Below are positions 8,301-10,159 of a DNA stretch of 10,159 nucleotides, one piece after another. Positions within the stretch are counted from its first letter, which is position 1; every line of letters starts with the position of its first letter. A model generated the notes under the pieces. That model ran no database searches and was not told the DNA's origin. It saw only the letters and a list, made by a program, of their open reading frames with translations. The translations under genes and the position numbers were made by a program. The stretch comes from Stenotrophomonas sp. (GTDB lineage: Bacteria > Pseudomonadota > Gammaproteobacteria > Xanthomonadales > Xanthomonadaceae), in contig DOKO01000144.1 of assembly GCA_003510825.1 (NCBI GenBank), positions 1-10,159 of the forward strand, written 5' to 3'.

Positions 8301-8336
8301 GCGCTTCAGCACGCGATGTGCGGATGCAAATGCCAT
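5307..8336 (-). CDS. TonB-dependent receptor, Oar-like, with carboxypeptidase-regulatory-like N-terminal domain (copy 2)
   Basis: Predicted 1009-aa outer-membrane TonB-dependent transporter, a tandem paralogue of the protein at 1804-4842. The ATG at 8336 is chosen because GGAG lies 7 nt upstream and a signal peptide of matching length follows at once (residues 1-28, basic RVLKR, hydrophobic SALSAVLFSIVG, VAA before Gln 29). The open frame reaches an in-frame start at 8435, but that would add 33 residues before the signal peptide. Domains: carboxypeptidase-regulatory-like (~30-105), TonB-box-like LEAVNVTA (115-122), plug, then a barrel ending in SASYDF. By eye it matches copy 1 at 41 of 51 residues in a central barrel segment and 46 of 70 at the C terminus, and almost completely in the plug. 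The largest differences are in loop-like segments such as the one after WSP (~residue 255-300). Cysteines 736/760 and 900/922 are conserved. The ligand is unknown. It is probably a separate transcript, since hairpins lie downstream and 314 bp separate it from the next gene. Confidence 0.93.
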   Translation of the reverse strand: MAFASAHRVLKRSALSAVLFSIVGSVAAQSTTGTLHGTAAGSEGATVVAQSDSGLRRTAAIDAQGRYSFGALPVGRYSISLQRDGRILEQRDDVQLRVGSGTEVSFAAHGPATTLEAVNVTAANLPKIDVSHTVSKSVITSEQLDVLPLGRSAESIALLAPGVVAGSGAFSNGSRSVLSFGGSSVTENAYYLNGFNVTNPLNYLGGVSLPYGSIDQQETFTGGYGAAYGRSTGGVINQVGKRGTNAWRFGAQVTWSPAGLAESPASVDYPDMTLPEGYAYENEAKPGTLYRYRRGDKSTTTTYSGYVSGPLIEDRLFIHLAAESNRREGVATANEAAAQQVRNHYRADTPKFYGKVDWNINDSNTLEYTRFQDTDRTGGYYRDFDYETLSEGERTGTFPNVAKSSTDVDIFKYTGYLNDALTFSAVWGRTRTSNLNFNPLDSGNPYINGAGNQDPALNGGTPIRNDQPDLYTKAPDAGSTTHGLRMDLQYRIGNHELTAGVDNMTYRATNEGESMTGPGHAWIYSRGNPGASPSPGFGIAPPGGNGYFVQKYIFSTTTSMSVKQRAYYLEDRWQLTPDWLLTLGLRNDRFTNFNSDGRAYVESGDQWAPRLGASWDVFGDASLKLFANLGRYYLALPNSVAIRGASASTYTREYFTYTGIDANGNPTGLTPLGPGPVSANGEYGQAPDPLAVAPTDLKSQYQDELILGFEKTLGSRWNTGGKVTYRQLQSAIDDTCDADRFVDRLAGMGLDADTFDLPGCVIFNPGATNTFQLRHRDGSGYTPVSMSSTDWGYDGKKAKRQYVALDVFIEHPMSDGWYGRLDYTWSRSFGNTEGQVRSDIGQSDVSKTQDWDAAALMEYAGGYLANDRRHQFKAFGAYQINDEWTVSATVRLMSGMPKNCLGYYGSDQSDPLNGYGSAYHYCNGRPSRPGDAGRQPWTAQLDMGVMYRPGFADNRLGFGLNVFNVLNQRRQLQSTATYQTGPDTVSNLYGMGSYFTPPRTVRLSASYDF

Positions 8337-8343
8337 GAACTCT

Positions 8344-8347
8344 CTCC
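8344..8347 (-). promoter_or_regulatory. Ribosome binding site that fixes the start of receptor copy 2
   Basis: The - strand reads GGAG here, followed by AGAGTTC and the ATG at 8336. The 7-nt spacing is normal and supports this start over the in-frame upstream start at 8435. Confidence 0.65.
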
Positions 8348-8624
8348 GGTGATGGAACTGCCGGAGCGTTATAGGCACGGGCCTGGCGTGCGCGGCAGTG
8401 CTGAAACCGGCGATGAACTGCGCGGAATTTGCCACGACACAGCGCTCGGCGCGGGCCCGGATTCACGCCATGCGCTTGAAAATCCTGGACATTCGGCGGG
8501 TCTCGCAACCGCCTGTACGCACGCCCGAACCGCCCCACCACAGGCGATATACGTCACACCAGAAGCGCTGCCGCGCGCCATGCAGCGTCCGAAGCGACAG
8601 CACGCCGATCCGATTCCGACACAC

Positions 8625-8644
8625 CCGCTGCATGCACGCAGCGG
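8625..8644 (-). terminator. Hairpin just downstream of the DUF4166 gene, weak terminator candidate
   Basis: CCGCTGC (8625-8631) and GCAGCGG (8638-8644) pair perfectly around a 6-nt loop, 7 bp beyond the stop codon of the DUF4166 gene. On the - strand the stem is followed by GTGTGTC rather than a T-run, so it is not a classical intrinsic terminator. A Rho-dependent end or an mRNA-stabilising hairpin is as likely. Confidence 0.35.
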
Positions 8645-8650
8645 AAATCC

Positions 8651-10159
<1,509 letters not shown>

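Larger units (their letters stand above)
8337..8650. other. Intergenic region between the DUF4166 gene and receptor copy 2
   Basis: No convincing gene is seen in this 314-bp stretch; the short open frames crossing it look like high-GC noise. Unlike the AT-rich region before copy 1, it is GC-rich. A TATAAC hexamer on the - strand (8368-8373) could be a -10 element placing the mRNA start about 25 nt before the copy 2 ATG, but no matching -35 is visible. Two GCAGCG-type inverted repeats occur: CGCTGC/GCAGCG at 8566-8571 and 8582-8587, and the hairpin listed at 8625-8644. The copy 2 promoter must lie here unless it is read through from the gene above. Confidence 0.4.

Noticed and set aside
8419..8434. 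Sigma-54-like TGGCA...GC element on the - strand before receptor copy 2
   Set aside because: The GG and GC spacing fits, but the -12 part lacks the TT of TTGC, so it is a weak match expected by chance in GC-rich DNA.
8337..8435. Extended N-terminus of receptor copy 2 from an in-frame start at 8435
   Set aside because: The extra 33 residues precede a normal signal peptide and have no counterpart in copy 1; the ATG at 8336 has GGAG at 7 nt.

Overview
The window is GC-rich with strong avoidance of A/T-ending codons. Its protein families and their combination fit a gammaproteobacterium of the Lysobacterales (Xanthomonadaceae), most likely Stenotrophomonas or a close relative. That assignment is made from protein character and memory, not from a search. 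I see no mobile element, tRNA, rRNA or CRISPR array.

Layout from left to right. (1) Bases 1-1677, + strand: the last ~558 codons of an M13 (neprilysin/PepO-like) metallopeptidase family protein. The fold-defining segments are all present, but the second zinc histidine, the transition-state histidine and the substrate-binding Asn-Ala are all replaced, so it looks like a dead enzyme. (2) Bases 1698-1774: two hairpin terminators between convergent genes. (3) Bases 1804-4842, - strand: a 1012-aa Oar-like TonB-dependent outer-membrane receptor with a carboxypeptidase-regulatory-like N-terminal domain. (4) Bases 4843-5306: an AT-rich upstream region with repeats and an operator-like near-palindrome (left half), then the terminators of the next gene (right half). 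(5) Bases 5307-8336, - strand: a 1009-aa close paralogue of the first receptor. (6) Bases 8337-8650: a GC-rich intergenic stretch with little recognisable signal. (7) Bases 8651-10159, - strand: the C-terminal ~502 codons of a saccharopine-dehydrogenase-like protein fused to a DUF4166 domain, with its start outside the window.

The three - strand genes run in the same direction, but hairpins and long gaps separate them, so they look like separate transcripts rather than an operon. The two receptors are a tandem duplication. Their plug domains are nearly identical, while predicted extracellular loops and upstream regions differ, which suggests paralogues with divergent ligand preference and separate regulation. 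No substrate can be assigned from the sequence. The strongest second-look items are the predicted catalytically dead M13 protein and the repeat-rich control region of the first receptor. I do not see a clearly new multi-gene system.
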